NCBI RefSeq assembly: GCF_017876405.1
Contig: NZ_JAGINW010000001.1
Coordinates: 1,439,203 to 1,503,202, forward strand
Length of the DNA stretch: 64,000 nt
Source of the DNA: Kibdelosporangium banguiense
Lineage (GTDB): Bacteria > Actinomycetota > Actinomycetes > Mycobacteriales > Pseudonocardiaceae
Direction of reading: 5' to 3'
The notes beneath the pieces were generated by a model, which was given only the letters and a program-made list of their open reading frames with translations, was not told where the DNA came from and searched no databases. Positions 40,291 through 48,578 of the stretch are shown here, one piece after another. A program made the position numbers and the translations under genes. The stretch's first letter is position 1; each line of letters opens with the position of its first letter.

Positions 40291-43200
40291 ATGCGCGGAC
40301 GCTTGCTAGTCGCCGCCTTATCCACTCTCGCGACCGCCACCGCCGGCCTCGTAGCCGCCGCCCCCACAGGCGTCGCTGAGACCCAAGTCGCAGCCGCATC
40401 CAACGACTACTGCCTCGGCCAGTGCGCCGACATCCTGCCGCCCGGAGCCAACGGCAACGCCACGCTGGCCGACATCCTGGCGCACAAGCTGCTGGGCACC
40501 AGGCCCGCGCACGCGTCCGACCAACTGGCCAAATACGACACCCTGGCATCCGGCGCCGCCGGGCTGACCACGGACAAGATCGGCCAGTTCTTCAACGACT
40601 CCTCCTACGGCGTCGCCGCCGACCAGGTCGAGAGCACCGTCAAACCGCGCTCGGACGTGACGATCGTGCGTGACAAGAAGCTCGGGATACCGCACGTCAC
40701 CGGCACCACCCGGGCGGGCACGATGTTCGGCGCCGGTTACGCCGCGGCGCAGGACCGGCTGTGGCTGATGGACCTGTTCCGCCGGGTCGGCCGGGGCCAA
40801 CTGACCCCGTTCGCCGGCGGCGCGCCGTCCAACCGGCAGCTCGAGCAGGACTTCTTCAAGACGGCGCCGTACAACGAGGCGGAACTGCAGGCCCAGATCG
40901 AGCGCGCGGCGGCGTCGAGTCCCCGCGGCGCCCAGGCTCTGGCTGACGCCCGCTCCTACGTCGACGGCGTCAACCTCTACATCCAGCAGTCGTACAACGG
41001 CCGGTACTTCCCCGGCGAGTACGTACTCACCGGGCACATCGACTCGATCACCAACGCCGGCAAGATCGACCCGTTCACCCTGCCCGACCTGGTGATCCTG
41101 GCCTCGGTCGTGGGCGCGCAGTTCGGTGGCGGCGGAGGCGGCGAGGTCCAGTCCGCGATCACCCGGATGGCGTTCAACGAGCGGTACGGCGCGACCGAAG
41201 GCGAGAAGGCCTGGCAGGCGTTCCGGGCGCAGAACGACCCGGAGGCGATCCAGACCCTGCACAACGGCCAGAGCTTCCCGTACGGCAAGCAGCCCGCCAA
41301 CCCGCAGGGCCTCGCGATGCCCGACAAGGGTTCCGTGACACCGCAGCAACTCGTGTACGACCCCACAGGTTCCGCAGGCACAGCCGACCCGGCCACCGTC
41401 CAGGTCGCGGCGCCCGCCGGTCAGGAAGCCGCCCGCGGCATGTTCAACGACGGCGTGCTGCCAGGAAACCTGCTGAGCGAGAAGCACGGCATGTCCAACG
41501 CGCTCGTGGTGTCCGGTCAGCACACCGCCAGCGGCAACCCGGTCGCCGTGTTCGGGCCGCAGACCGGCTACTTCGCTCCGCAGTTGCTGATCCTGCAGGA
41601 ACTTCAGGGGCCGGGCATCAGCGCGCGTGGCGCCTCGTTCGCCGGCATCAGCTTCTACGTGCTGCTGGGCCGTGGCCAGGACTACTCCTGGAGCGCGACC
41701 ACCTCGGCGCAGGACATCATCGACACGTACGCCGTCGAGCTGTGCGACCCGAGCGGCAACGCGCCGACGAAGGCCTCCACGCACTACATGTTGCGCGGAG
41801 TGTGCACCCCGATCGACACGATCGAGCGTAAGAACGCCTGGAAGCCGACGGTCGCCGACGGCACCGCCGAGGGTTCGTACCGGCTCGTGAGCTACCGCAC
41901 CGCATACGGCCCGATCACCCACCGCGCCACAGTGGGCGGGAAACCGGTGGCGTACACCAGTCTCCGGTCGACCTACCAGCACGAGATCGACTCGATCATC
42001 GGGTTCCAGGAGTTCAACGACCCGTCGGTGATCACGTCGGCGCAGGCCTTCCAGCAAGCGGCCTCACACGTGAACTACACGTTCAACTGGTTCTATGTGG
42101 ACTCGAAGGACACGGCGTACTTCAACTCCGGCGCCAACCCGTCGCGCAAGGCGTCCGTGGACCCGAACATGCCGATCTGGGCACAGCCCGCGTACGAGTG
42201 GAACAACTGGGTCCCGGCCACCAACACCGCGTCCTACACGCCGTTCGCGGAACACCCGCAAGCCGTCAACCAGGACTACTTCGTCAGCTGGAACAACGGC
42301 CAGGCCAAGGACTACGCGGCCGCAGGCTACGACAAGAGCGCCGTACACCGCGTGGACCTGCTCGACGCCCGCGTGAAGGCGATGATCTCCGGCGGCAAGA
42401 AGGTCACCCGCGTCAACCTGACCCAGGCCATGGCCGAGGCGGCCCTCGCTGACCTGCGCGCCGAACGCGTGCTGCCGTACCTGTTGCGTGTCATCGAAAG
42501 CCAGCCGGTGACCGACGCCAACCAGGCTCGCATCGTGACCTCTCTCAAGACCTGGATCTCCCAGGGGTCGCTGCGTAAGGAGACCGCGCAGAGCAGCCAC
42601 AAGTACGCGAACGCCGACGCGATCAAGACCCTCGACGCGTGGTGGCCCCTGCTGGTGAAGGGCCAGTTTCAGCCAGGCCTCGGGGACGCGGCCTACAACG
42701 CCCTGGTGGGCTCGATCGGCATCAACGAGTCGCCGTCCGGCTTCCAGAACGGGACCCCCGACTTCCACAGTGGACAGCCCCACAAGGGCTCGTCGTTCCA
42801 GTACGGCTGGTGGGGCTACGTCCAGAAGGACATCCGCTCGATCCTGGGCGACCAGGTCGCCGGCCCGCTGCCCCAGAAATACTGTGGCGGCGGAACAGTC
42901 TCCGGCTGCCGCCAGGTCCTGCTCTCGACCCTGACCCAGGCAGCGGCGGCCCCGGTCAACCAGGTCTACCCAGGCGACGCGAGCTGCGGGGCAGGCGACC
43001 AGTGGTGCGCGGACTCGATCGTCCACAGCCCGTTGGGCGGCATCACCCACGACAAGATCACCTGGCAGAACCGCCCCACGTTCCAGCAGGTGGTGGAGTT
43101 CCCAGCCCGCCGCGGCCTCAACATCGCCAACCTCTCACAAGGTAAGACGGCAACGGCCACCAGCGCGGAAACCGGCGCCTACCCCTCCCCTGCGGGCAAC

Positions 43201-43518
43201 GCCGTGGACGCGAACCTGAAAACCCGCTGGGCCAGCGACTGGAGCGACAACCAGTCCCTGACCGTGGACCTGGGCTCAGTCCAGCCGGTCTCCCGCGCAG
43301 TCCTGCAATGGGAAGCCGCCTACGGCCGCGCCTACCGCATCGAGGTCTCCCCCGACGCCACAACCTGGCGCCCCGTCTACTCGACCACCACCGGAGACGG
43401 CGGCACAGACATAGCCGCCTTCCCCACCACCGACGCCCGCTACGTCCGCTTCACCGGCGAACAACGCGGCACAAAATGGGGCTACTCCCTCTACGAATTC
43501 GAGCTCTACGCCCACTAG
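40291..43518 (+). CDS. Secreted penicillin acylase-family N-terminal nucleophile hydrolase with F5/8C domain
   Basis: The 1075-residue precursor has a Sec signal (1-30) and the large acylase fold. The N-terminal part contains IPHVTGTTRAGTMFGAGYAAAQDRLWLMDLFRR, the family's alpha-chain motif. The predicted self-cleavage site lies before S402 in HGMSNALVVSGQHTASGNP, giving the beta-chain nucleophile. The C-terminal 130 residues (from NLSQGKTATATS, about 945) are an F5/8 type C (discoidin-like) module that usually binds sugars or surfaces. Such enzymes cleave amides such as N-acyl homoserine lactones, lipopeptides or beta-lactams. The fused module suggests a cell-wall or polymer location. AGAGGAG precedes ATG 40291; a strong terminator follows. 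Confidence 0.9.
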   Translation: MRGRLLVAALSTLATATAGLVAAAPTGVAETQVAAASNDYCLGQCADILPPGANGNATLADILAHKLLGTRPAHASDQLAKYDTLASGAAGLTTDKIGQFFNDSSYGVAADQVESTVKPRSDVTIVRDKKLGIPHVTGTTRAGTMFGAGYAAAQDRLWLMDLFRRVGRGQLTPFAGGAPSNRQLEQDFFKTAPYNEAELQAQIERAAASSPRGAQALADARSYVDGVNLYIQQSYNGRYFPGEYVLTGHIDSITNAGKIDPFTLPDLVILASVVGAQFGGGGGGEVQSAITRMAFNERYGATEGEKAWQAFRAQNDPEAIQTLHNGQSFPYGKQPANPQGLAMPDKGSVTPQQLVYDPTGSAGTADPATVQVAAPAGQEAARGMFNDGVLPGNLLSEKHGMSNALVVSGQHTASGNPVAVFGPQTGYFAPQLLILQELQGPGISARGASFAGISFYVLLGRGQDYSWSATTSAQDIIDTYAVELCDPSGNAPTKASTHYMLRGVCTPIDTIERKNAWKPTVADGTAEGSYRLVSYRTAYGPITHRATVGGKPVAYTSLRSTYQHEIDSIIGFQEFNDPSVITSAQAFQQAASHVNYTFNWFYVDSKDTAYFNSGANPSRKASVDPNMPIWAQPAYEWNNWVPATNTASYTPFAEHPQAVNQDYFVSWNNGQAKDYAAAGYDKSAVHRVDLLDARVKAMISGGKKVTRVNLTQAMAEAALADLRAERVLPYLLRVIESQPVTDANQARIVTSLKTWISQGSLRKETAQSSHKYANADAIKTLDAWWPLLVKGQFQPGLGDAAYNALVGSIGINESPSGFQNGTPDFHSGQPHKGSSFQYGWWGYVQKDIRSILGDQVAGPLPQKYCGGGTVSGCRQVLLSTLTQAAAAPVNQVYPGDASCGAGDQWCADSIVHSPLGGITHDKITWQNRPTFQQVVEFPARRGLNIANLSQGKTATATSAETGAYPSPAGNAVDANLKTRWASDWSDNQSLTVDLGSVQPVSRAVLQWEAAYGRAYRIEVSPDATTWRPVYSTTTGDGGTDIAAFPTTDARYVRFTGEQRGTKWGYSLYEFELYAH

Positions 43519-43527
43519 AGCCACGAC

Positions 43528-43556
43528 AGGGTGACCCCGCCCCTCGGGGTCACCCT
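43528..43556 (+). terminator. Terminator of the acylase gene
   Basis: AGGGTGACCCCG (43528-43539) and its exact complement (43545-43556) flank a 5-base loop. It starts 9 bases after the stop. Confidence 0.85.
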
Positions 43557-43595
43557 GAAACGTGTTCGCGAACACCCGTACACTGTTCGCGAACA
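43555..43595 (+). promoter_or_regulatory. tRNA-Arg promoter flanked by twin palindromes
   Basis: TGTTCGCGAACA occurs at 43563-43574 (extended to a 14-bp palindrome by G and C) and again at 43584-43595, exactly 21 bp apart. A -10-like TACACT (43579-43584) lies between them and a -35-like CTGAAA (43555-43560) just before the first. The second copy ends one base before the mature tRNA. Confidence 0.5.
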
Positions 43596-43596
43596 A

Positions 43597-43669
43597 GCCC
43601 TCGTAGCTCAGGGGATAGAGCAACGGTTTCCTAAACCGTGTGTCGCAGGTTCGATTCCTGCCGGGGGCA
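43597..43669 (+). tRNA. tRNA-Arg (anticodon CCT)
   Basis: The cloverleaf has acceptor stem GCCCTCG/CGGGGGC (one T-G pair), a D arm with AGCTCAGGGGATAGAGC, anticodon stem ACGGT/ACCGT with loop TTCCTAA (anticodon CCT, reads AGG), T arm GCAGG-TTCGATT-CCTGC and discriminator A. CCA is not encoded. AGG is rare in such genomes. A phage-type integrase remnant lies about 190 bp downstream, so the gene probably served as an attachment site. Confidence 0.95.
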
Positions 43670-43858
43670 CTCGTCTTTCACCGGGCGAAACGGCCCCCTA
43701 CCAGCAGCAATGCCGGTAGGGGGCCGCTAACACGTTGTCCGGCTGTGTCCAGCCCGGACCGGACGAATCCGGGTGTTCGCCCCCAATACGCCCCCAAGTT
43801 TCGGGGGCCCGCATGGCCTCCTGTATGAGCCGTTGAGCGACCGCGTCCGGTGTGAACG

Positions 43859-44056
43859 GGCCGTCCGCGCTTTGCGCCATACCGCGTTGTAGACCCGCAC
43901 GGGCACCTCGCCCCCGCGTACGCCACGGAACAGCCGACCGTCGGTGTCCGTGCCGAATGTGGCGAGATGGGTGCGCAGGATCGCAACCAGTTCGGGCGGG
44001 ATCGGCACCGGGCGCGGTGTGGTGCGTGCGCGGTGCTTCAGACCACGCTGATCCCG
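43859..44056 (-). pseudogene. Tyrosine recombinase (integrase) remnant
   Basis: The minus strand encodes GLKHRARTTPRPVPIPPELVAILRTHLATFG, then DGRLFRGVRGGEVPVRVYNAVWRKA. This is the middle of the catalytic domain of actinobacterial phage/ICE integrases (the stretch between the first catalytic Arg and the HxxR box). The following RPYDLRHA segment and the Tyr are absent in all frames, as is the N-terminal part. It lies beside tRNA-Arg, the usual place for such genes. It is a decayed end of a former integrated element. Confidence 0.8.
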
Positions 44057-44158
44057 GATCGCGCAGGGTGATGTTGGTCTTACGGAGGTTGATGGCCTTT
44101 CAGGACGTAGGCCGGAGTAGTCCATGTATGAACGAGCGGTCTCTGACAAACTTGTGCC

Positions 44159-44584
44159 ATGCCCGAAGACGACGCAGGAGCGAGAGAGCGGCCCACTGTC
44201 CGGGTGGTGTTGCAGCGTCACCGCAATCGGATCATCGAGTATCTCGAGGTGGCTGCGTCGTTTGATGACCAACAGGAGTACGAACGGAACGTGCAGATCG
44301 TGCATGTGCCGTACGAGGTCATCAACCAGTGGGAGGACTGGTTCCCGAAGGATCCCAGACACAACTTTGACTTCCTGGACGTCTACGACGCCGCTGAGGT
44401 TGACGCAGTGTGCCAGTTTCAGGTGGCCTGGGAGGCGGCAGCCGACGCCCTCTCAGATGACTACCCGCCGCTCTCTGAGGTTCAAGCACTTCCCGAGTGG
44501 GAGCAGCTCCGCTCGGCCGCCGAGGTTGCCCTCACCGTCTTCATGAAGCGAGGAATGATGCCGGAAGATCACGAGGTCGCGTGA
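44159..44584 (+). CDS. Hypothetical acidic protein
   Basis: The 141-residue protein is soluble, acidic and rich in aromatic residues (VPYEVINQWEDWFPKDPRHNFDFLDVYDAAEVDAV). Codon use is typical of coding sequence in this genome, and the composition is less GC-rich than in the neighbouring core genes. No strong Shine-Dalgarno precedes the ATG. I do not recognise a family. It stands in the accessory segment after the integrase remnant and may be cargo left from that element. Confidence 0.6.
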   Translation: MPEDDAGARERPTVRVVLQRHRNRIIEYLEVAASFDDQQEYERNVQIVHVPYEVINQWEDWFPKDPRHNFDFLDVYDAAEVDAVCQFQVAWEAAADALSDDYPPLSEVQALPEWEQLRSAAEVALTVFMKRGMMPEDHEVA

Positions 44585-44919
44585 CAGAAGCGACCGACGT
44601 TTGCCCTGTTCACAGCATTTTCAGCGGTTAGGTTCTCATGGCTGGTGTGACCGCACATCTGCTCTTTACCGCGCGGCACAAAGGCATTCCGGCTCACCAG
44701 CGCCCCCAATGCGCCCCCCGGAACGCCTCTCCGGGGCATGACTGGTTCGCGTTTCCTCTGGTCAGAGCCGTACCTAGGTCTGACGCCTTCGGCACCGCTC
44801 ACTCTGGCCAGAAGATTCCGGCTCTGGTCGAGCTGGTTCAAGCCCAGACAGCAGCCCTTCTCTATGCGGAGCAACTTTGTTGAGCAGCATGAGCAACTTT
44901 CAGGTAAGGCGCGACCTTT
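44585..44919. other. Intergenic accessory DNA
   Basis: Short plus-strand frames here lack ribosome binding sites and family likeness. The segment after the hypothetical gene is of ordinary GC at first and becomes poorer in GC towards 45 kb. I see no repeat or RNA gene. Confidence 0.45.
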
Positions 44920-45093
44920 CTATCCGTCTCCCTTCTTTGCGTTTCCGGGAACAGCATTAATCGCGGCTATTATTGCGCCGATGCACAGTAGAAAAGCAAT
45001 CCGGTCCGAGCGTTGCACAACAGACAGATCCGCCCAGGACAGGAGCGCGGCGATCGAGGCAATCGCGAGGAGCACCCAAGGAAGTGTTCGCAC
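44920..45093 (-). CDS. Small two-helix membrane protein
   Basis: A 57-codon minus-strand gene starts with GTG 45093, preceded by AGGTGA at short spacing. The product starts VRTLPWVLLAIASIAALLSWADL and has a second hydrophobic segment (IAFLLCIGAIIAAINAV), then a KKGDG tail. Two helices joined by a short polar turn make it a plausible membrane hairpin protein. No homologue comes to mind. It lies in the GC-poor accessory segment. Confidence 0.45.
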   Translation of the reverse strand: MRTLPWVLLAIASIAALLSWADLSVVQRSDRIAFLLCIGAIIAAINAVPGNAKKGDG

Positions 45094-45400
45094 TGAATCA
45101 CCTGACTGTAGTTTAACGTGGAAGGTCTCCTCACATCGTACTATCAGTTACAGGTTCACCCACAAGGGGACGTCCCAAGCTGCTGAAACGCTCACGCTTG
45201 CACCGCTGTCTTGATTATGTTCGCAAACGAACTGCACACCAAGCGGTTTCGCGCTGCCACAGGAAGTATTTCGAACAAAAACATCGAAGACTCTGTGATC
45301 CATATTTAACCGCTACCAAAGTCATCGGGATCTGTGCGGGGAGGTCCGCGGGCGAGGTGGCAAGATCGAGGGCTGTGAAGACGTGGGATGAGCCCGGGGC
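45094..45400. other. AT-richer intergenic segment
   Basis: This stretch has clearly lower GC than the rest of the window. It contains imperfect TGTTCGC words (around 45219, and 45085 just before it) that resemble the palindromes upstream of tRNA-Arg. No gene is supported. The following MFS gene starts at 45401. Confidence 0.4.
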
Positions 45401-46516
45401 GTGAGGGGCAGGAAGGTCGCGCTGTATGCGGGCGGGTTTCTGGGGCCGTTCGCGGGTGGGATCACGACGACGATGCTGCCGGAGCTGGGGGCGGATTTCG
45501 GGGTGTCGGCGCAGACCGCCTCGGTGTCGTTGACTGCTTATTTGGTGCCGTTCGCCGTTCTGATGTTGTTCTCGGGGACGTTGGGGGCGAGGTGGGGTGC
45601 TGAGCGTGCGGTGAGGGCTGCGTACGTCGTCTATGTGGGGGCGTCCGCGGTTTGTGCGTTGTCTGGGGATTTTGCGGTCTTTCTGGGGGCGCGGGCGGTG
45701 CAGGGGGCGGCGAACGCGTTCACGACTCCGTTGTTGCTTGCGGCTGTTGCGGCGGCTACTCCGGCGGGCCGGCTTGGGCGGGCTTTGGGGTTGTTCTCGT
45801 CGTTGCAGGCTGTGGGGCAGACGAGTGCGCCGTTGCTGGGTGGGCTCGCGGCGGAAGTGCAGTGGGAGTGGGCTTTCTGGGCTGTGGCCGGGGTGGCGTT
45901 GTTGCTTGCGGTGGCTGGGATTCCGGGGACGGCCGGCGCCGGCGACGACGAGCCGGTTCGATTGCGGTCGGCTTGGCGTAGAGAGATTCTGTGGCTGGGT
46001 TTGGTGGCGTTTGTGGGCTGGGCGAGTCTCGGTGGGTTGTCGTTCTTGGTCGCCATACAGGCCGAAGATGTGTTCGCCCTGGGGGCCGGTGAGCGTGGAT
46101 TGCTGCTGACCGGGTTCGGGGTGATGGGGATTGTCAGTGCCCGGTTTGTGGGACACGGCATTGACCGGATCGGGGCACGGAAAGCCGCTCTGATCGGAGC
46201 GATTGGCGGTGCCGTCGTCGTGGCTGGAATCGGCGTGATGCCGTCAGTGGTGGCAGTGGGTGCGCTGTGGGCAGTGGGTGGGGTTGCCGCGCAGCTGCTT
46301 TTGGTCGGCCTGAACGCGCTTGTGCTCTCGGGCGACGAGGAGAATCGGGCGGGAGCCATTTCCGTGGTGCAGGCAGGACGGTTCTTCGGCGGCGCGTTGT
46401 CACCGCCGGTGTTCACGCCGGTTTACCAGCTGCTTCCGGCTGCGGGGTTTCTGGTGCCTGCGATTCTGCTTGCGGTCGTGGCGCCGCTGGGATTGTGGCG
46501 GTCTACTCGGGATTGA
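45401..46516 (+). CDS. MFS transporter
   Basis: The 371-residue membrane protein has the usual twelve-helix pattern. The loop 2-3 motif reads SGTLGARWGAERAVRAA, and the second half has ARFVGHGIDRIGARKAALIG. It is of the drug/sugar exporter type with a short central loop (GAGDDEPVRLRSAWRRE). The start is GTG. Codon use is biased to G-ending codons and differs from the previous genes. No regulator is next to it, and its stop overlaps the converging unknown gene by 14 bp. Substrate unknown. Confidence 0.85.
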   Translation: MRGRKVALYAGGFLGPFAGGITTTMLPELGADFGVSAQTASVSLTAYLVPFAVLMLFSGTLGARWGAERAVRAAYVVYVGASAVCALSGDFAVFLGARAVQGAANAFTTPLLLAAVAAATPAGRLGRALGLFSSLQAVGQTSAPLLGGLAAEVQWEWAFWAVAGVALLLAVAGIPGTAGAGDDEPVRLRSAWRREILWLGLVAFVGWASLGGLSFLVAIQAEDVFALGAGERGLLLTGFGVMGIVSARFVGHGIDRIGARKAALIGAIGGAVVVAGIGVMPSVVAVGALWAVGGVAAQLLLVGLNALVLSGDEENRAGAISVVQAGRFFGGALSPPVFTPVYQLLPAAGFLVPAILLAVVAPLGLWRSTRD

Positions 46517-47528
46517 GATCCATACGCAGTGCGACAAGATCTCCTGACTGGGAGAAGTCGGCGAATGCCGGGAACCAGCCGTCACCCCATCCGGTCATGG
46601 CGAACAACACCGTGGCGCCGGCCACTTCGATCGTGCCTGCCTCGTTCTCGGACGCACGGACTTCACGCATGACCTGGTAATGATGGGAATGCGGCCGGAA
46701 GTCGATCCGCAGGCGGCGATCCTGACCGGCCCCGATCCAGGTCTCGACGGCCTCGTACCGTTCGAACGCCTTCTCCAGGTCCAGGTTCTCCCAGCCGGAA
46801 ACACCTTCGGGAAGCCGGTCCGCACCCAGTTGCTCAGTGGCCACATCGATGTCCGCGCCCCAGAACACCACGTCTGCGAGGCCATCGACGGGCTTGTGGT
46901 GCCGCCATGAGCTCAAGGCGTCCGCGTCGGCGAAAGCCAGACGCGCCCAGTCCACACCGATGTGGCCAAGCCGCACACTCCGGACCGCGGGTTCGTCAGT
47001 GATCTGCACAGATATGTCCTGCCAACGTAAACCGAGATCACCGTAGTCACGTTGGTTCGCGACAACAGCAAGAGAGCGGTCCGCAGGCAGGCCGCCTAAG
47101 GCGACAACGGGAACGCCGAAAACAATGAAGCTACCATCTTCGGCGGCAACGCATCGATGGACGCGTTCACGATGAGAAACCCGTTCGGAGCGCACTTCCA
47201 GGCGCGCGTCGAAACCGTTCTCCCGGCAGTGCTGCGCGAATTCAGCCGACACCGGGGCGATGTGCGACAACGGAATGTCGTACAGCACCTTGCCTTGCTG
47301 GCGGTCGAATGACGCGGCGGCTTCGGCGGCCTGCGGCCCCACGATGTCGAAGTCGACCGAACCGGCTATCTCACGCATGATCTTGGGGTCGTCCACGCCG
47401 AGCTCGACCGGATCCATCTCGGCCGGTGAACGGTCGCCTGACCAGCAGCTCAGGTAGCCACCGTCGGAGACAACCAGCTGACCGGACGGACATGTGACCT
47501 GACCAAGACGAACTCGCTTAAGCACCAA
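46503..47528 (-). CDS. Unknown protein with DUF4241-like ends
   Basis: The 341-residue soluble protein opens with LGQVTCPSGQLVVSDGGYL and ends with AMTGWGDGWFPAFADFSQSGDLVALRMDL. The GDG-aromatic-P segment near the C terminus resembles, from memory, the end of DUF4241 proteins, which are often found in immunity or toxin-related loci. The middle matches nothing I know. It lies 6 bp after the ArsR-type gene on the same strand and is probably cotranscribed. Confidence 0.6.
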   Translation of the reverse strand: MVLKRVRLGQVTCPSGQLVVSDGGYLSCWSGDRSPAEMDPVELGVDDPKIMREIAGSVDFDIVGPQAAEAAASFDRQQGKVLYDIPLSHIAPVSAEFAQHCRENGFDARLEVRSERVSHRERVHRCVAAEDGSFIVFGVPVVALGGLPADRSLAVVANQRDYGDLGLRWQDISVQITDEPAVRSVRLGHIGVDWARLAFADADALSSWRHHKPVDGLADVVFWGADIDVATEQLGADRLPEGVSGWENLDLEKAFERYEAVETWIGAGQDRRLRIDFRPHSHHYQVMREVRASENEAGTIEVAGATVLFAMTGWGDGWFPAFADFSQSGDLVALRMDLNPE

Positions 47529-47534
47529 GGCATT

Positions 47535-48512
47535 CTAGGGGTGCTGATCCACGGCGAGGGCATCCCCCAGTGGCGTGCGGCGATACAGGACCGCGCGCCC
47601 GGAGCGCGCCCGGGACACCAACCCGCTGTTACGCAGCACAGCCAGGTGGTCGCCGACCGCGCCCGTGGCGATGCCGAGCGTTCGAGCAAGCTGGCTGGTA
47701 CTGGCCGGTTCGTCGAGGGCGAGCAGGATCCGCGCACGGGAAACCCCGATGAGCGGGCCGAGCGCGCCCGCGGGTGGCGTCTCCCACAGTGCGGAAATGC
47801 CCCGGGCCGGGTAGACCAGCGTTTTCGGCCATGGTTCCTCGAACTGGACGCCAATTCCAGGCCATACGAATACCGAAGGTACGAACAGCAGGCCTTTGCC
47901 GCCGAGGTCGATCGTGTCGCCGTTGCCCATACGCAGCAGTTCAATCGCACCGTCACGCCACCGGACCTTCGGATGCAACTCGGTCAGCGCTGCCGACCAT
48001 CCACCACGCCCGAGCAAACCGGCACGGTGAATGACGTCACGTTCACAAATGGCACGAAGCCGTGGCCAATCAGGAGCGAGCAGATCACGCCACACGGCTC
48101 GCAAAGTAGTGGTCATCCGATCGAGCACGTCCGGTGAATACAGCACGTTGAGTACGCGCTCCGGAAGCGGGTCCTGCAGGCTGAGGCAGTGGTCGATTTC
48201 CATCCTGGCTTGGGAAAGCGGCGTGGCCGCGACAGTCGCGAGATCGTCCTCGATTGTCTGGGCAAGGCTTTGTGGTGGCGGCGCGATGAAATCCGCGCCG
48301 TACCGATTGGGATTCAACGCCAGCACAGCGTCCAGGTCGACGGTTTCCCGCAGCTCACGATAAGCCGGGCGGAGCCGGTGCGCCCAGCCCTCCGGCAGCC
48401 GGTGCCCCGCGCGACCGGACAGCACTCGCAGCAACCGGATCAGATCGGACACGGGCGACAGCGCGAACCTGCTGTGCAGCAGGTCTTCGGTCGTCGCCAC
48501 CAAACGGATCAC
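47535..48512 (-). CDS. ArsR-type winged-helix regulator with N-terminal extension
   Basis: The 325-residue protein has a long N-terminal helical domain (about 1-235) of the type found in actinobacterial ArsR-like regulators, and a C-terminal winged helix (about 245-320). The latter contains GVSRARILLALDEPASTSQLARTLGIATGAVGDHLAVLRNSGLVSRARSGRAVLYRRT. No metal-binding cysteine pair is seen in the recognition helix, so the signal is unlikely to be a metal. GTG 48512 is the start. A perfect palindrome lies 10 bp upstream, and a divergent MFS gene follows at 67 bp. It most likely represses that transporter and itself. Confidence 0.85.
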   Translation of the reverse strand: MIRLVATTEDLLHSRFALSPVSDLIRLLRVLSGRAGHRLPEGWAHRLRPAYRELRETVDLDAVLALNPNRYGADFIAPPPQSLAQTIEDDLATVAATPLSQARMEIDHCLSLQDPLPERVLNVLYSPDVLDRMTTTLRAVWRDLLAPDWPRLRAICERDVIHRAGLLGRGGWSAALTELHPKVRWRDGAIELLRMGNGDTIDLGGKGLLFVPSVFVWPGIGVQFEEPWPKTLVYPARGISALWETPPAGALGPLIGVSRARILLALDEPASTSQLARTLGIATGAVGDHLAVLRNSGLVSRARSGRAVLYRRTPLGDALAVDQHP

Positions 48513-48521
48513 CCCATGACC

Positions 48522-48539
48522 TTACGTCCACAGACGTAA
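48522..48539. promoter_or_regulatory. Operator palindrome between arsR-type and MFS genes
   Basis: TTACGTC (48522-48528) and GACGTAA (48533-48539) are exact inverted repeats around CACA. The 18-bp site fits an ArsR dimer and lies in the divergent promoter region, 10 bp and 40 bp from the two starts. Confidence 0.7.
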
Positions 48540-48578
48540 CAATTCCGCTCGAACCACGCGGCGCCGAAGCTGCCTGAC

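Noticed and set aside
44638-45214. Two plus-strand frames (44638-44883 and 44738-45214) in accessory DNA
   Set aside because: Neither has a ribosome binding site or a plausible protein composition. The opposite strand has the better small membrane protein frame.
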